Positions 5,885-5,908 of a stretch of DNA of 5,908 nt are shown here, piece by piece. Position 1 is the stretch's first letter. Each line of letters starts with the position of its first letter. The stretch is from Akkermansiaceae bacterium (GTDB lineage Bacteria; Verrucomicrobiota; Verrucomicrobiia; Verrucomicrobiales; Akkermansiaceae): positions 1-5,908 of the forward strand of contig JARFPV010000288.1 in NCBI GenBank assembly GCA_029288115.1, written 5' to 3'. Position numbers and translations under genes: made by a program. The notes under the pieces were generated by a model, which had not been told where the DNA came from, made no database searches, and saw only the letters and a list, made by a program, of their open reading frames with translations.

Positions 5885-5908
5885 CTGTCTCTTATACACA
5901 TCTCCGAG
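5885..5908 (+). other. Nextera/Tn5 sequencing adapter (artefact)
   Basis: The window ends with CTGTCTCTTATACACATCT, the Tn5 mosaic-end sequence used in Nextera libraries, followed by CCGAG, which continues the commercial adapter. This is untrimmed library sequence and not part of the genome. It ends the VIT-domain gene artificially, giving the spurious tail VSYTHLR, which is a known contaminant string in translated databases. Confidence 0.97.

Noticed and set aside
5672..5899. Minus-strand open frame beginning MYKRQ
   Set aside because: Its start codon lies in the Nextera adapter, and the frame is antisense to the VIT-domain gene.

Overview
The window looks like a contig end from a Gram-negative bacterium, probably recovered by shotgun sequencing or metagenomics. 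It encodes a likely outer-membrane beta-barrel protein, a periplasmic metal-binding protein with a signal peptide, and an inner-membrane ABC transporter. Most starts lack a Shine-Dalgarno sequence, and the gene set would suit a lineage such as Verrucomicrobiota, but the phylum assignment is a low-confidence inference. The last 24 bases (5885-5908) are Nextera/Tn5 adapter sequence, not genome.

Layout. Positions 1-90 hold no gene that can be called. An intrinsic terminator at 91-127 faces the minus strand and closes a five-gene minus-strand operon. In transcription order the operon is: znuA-type zinc-binding periplasmic protein (4466-3573); an unrecognised 173-residue membrane-anchored protein (3569-3048); znuC-type ATPase (3055-2297); znuB-type permease (2304-1459); and a putative outer-membrane protein with a long His/Asp repeat (1427-177). 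Gene junctions are tight: 3 nt, an 8-nt overlap, another 8-nt overlap, and a 31-nt spacer that is free of G on the coding strand.

Divergently, on the plus strand, lies gluQRS (4584-5411), encoding glutamyl-queuosine tRNA(Asp) synthetase. It is followed by the first 400 nt of a VIT-domain protein gene with a possible Tat signal, cut off by the adapter. The znuA-gluQRS intergenic region carries a 23-bp inverted repeat, TTGCAATA-N7-TATTGCAA (4483-4505), which is the best candidate for a Zur (Fur-family) operator.

How the genes work together (inference): the operon looks like a zinc acquisition system spanning both membranes. The His-rich outer-membrane protein would capture or admit zinc, ZnuA would bind it in the periplasm, and ZnuB/ZnuC would import it. 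The unknown anchored protein sits between the binding-protein and ATPase genes and is the best candidate for an undescribed accessory part. GluQRS is itself a zinc-binding enzyme, so sharing a control region with a zinc importer may be more than chance.
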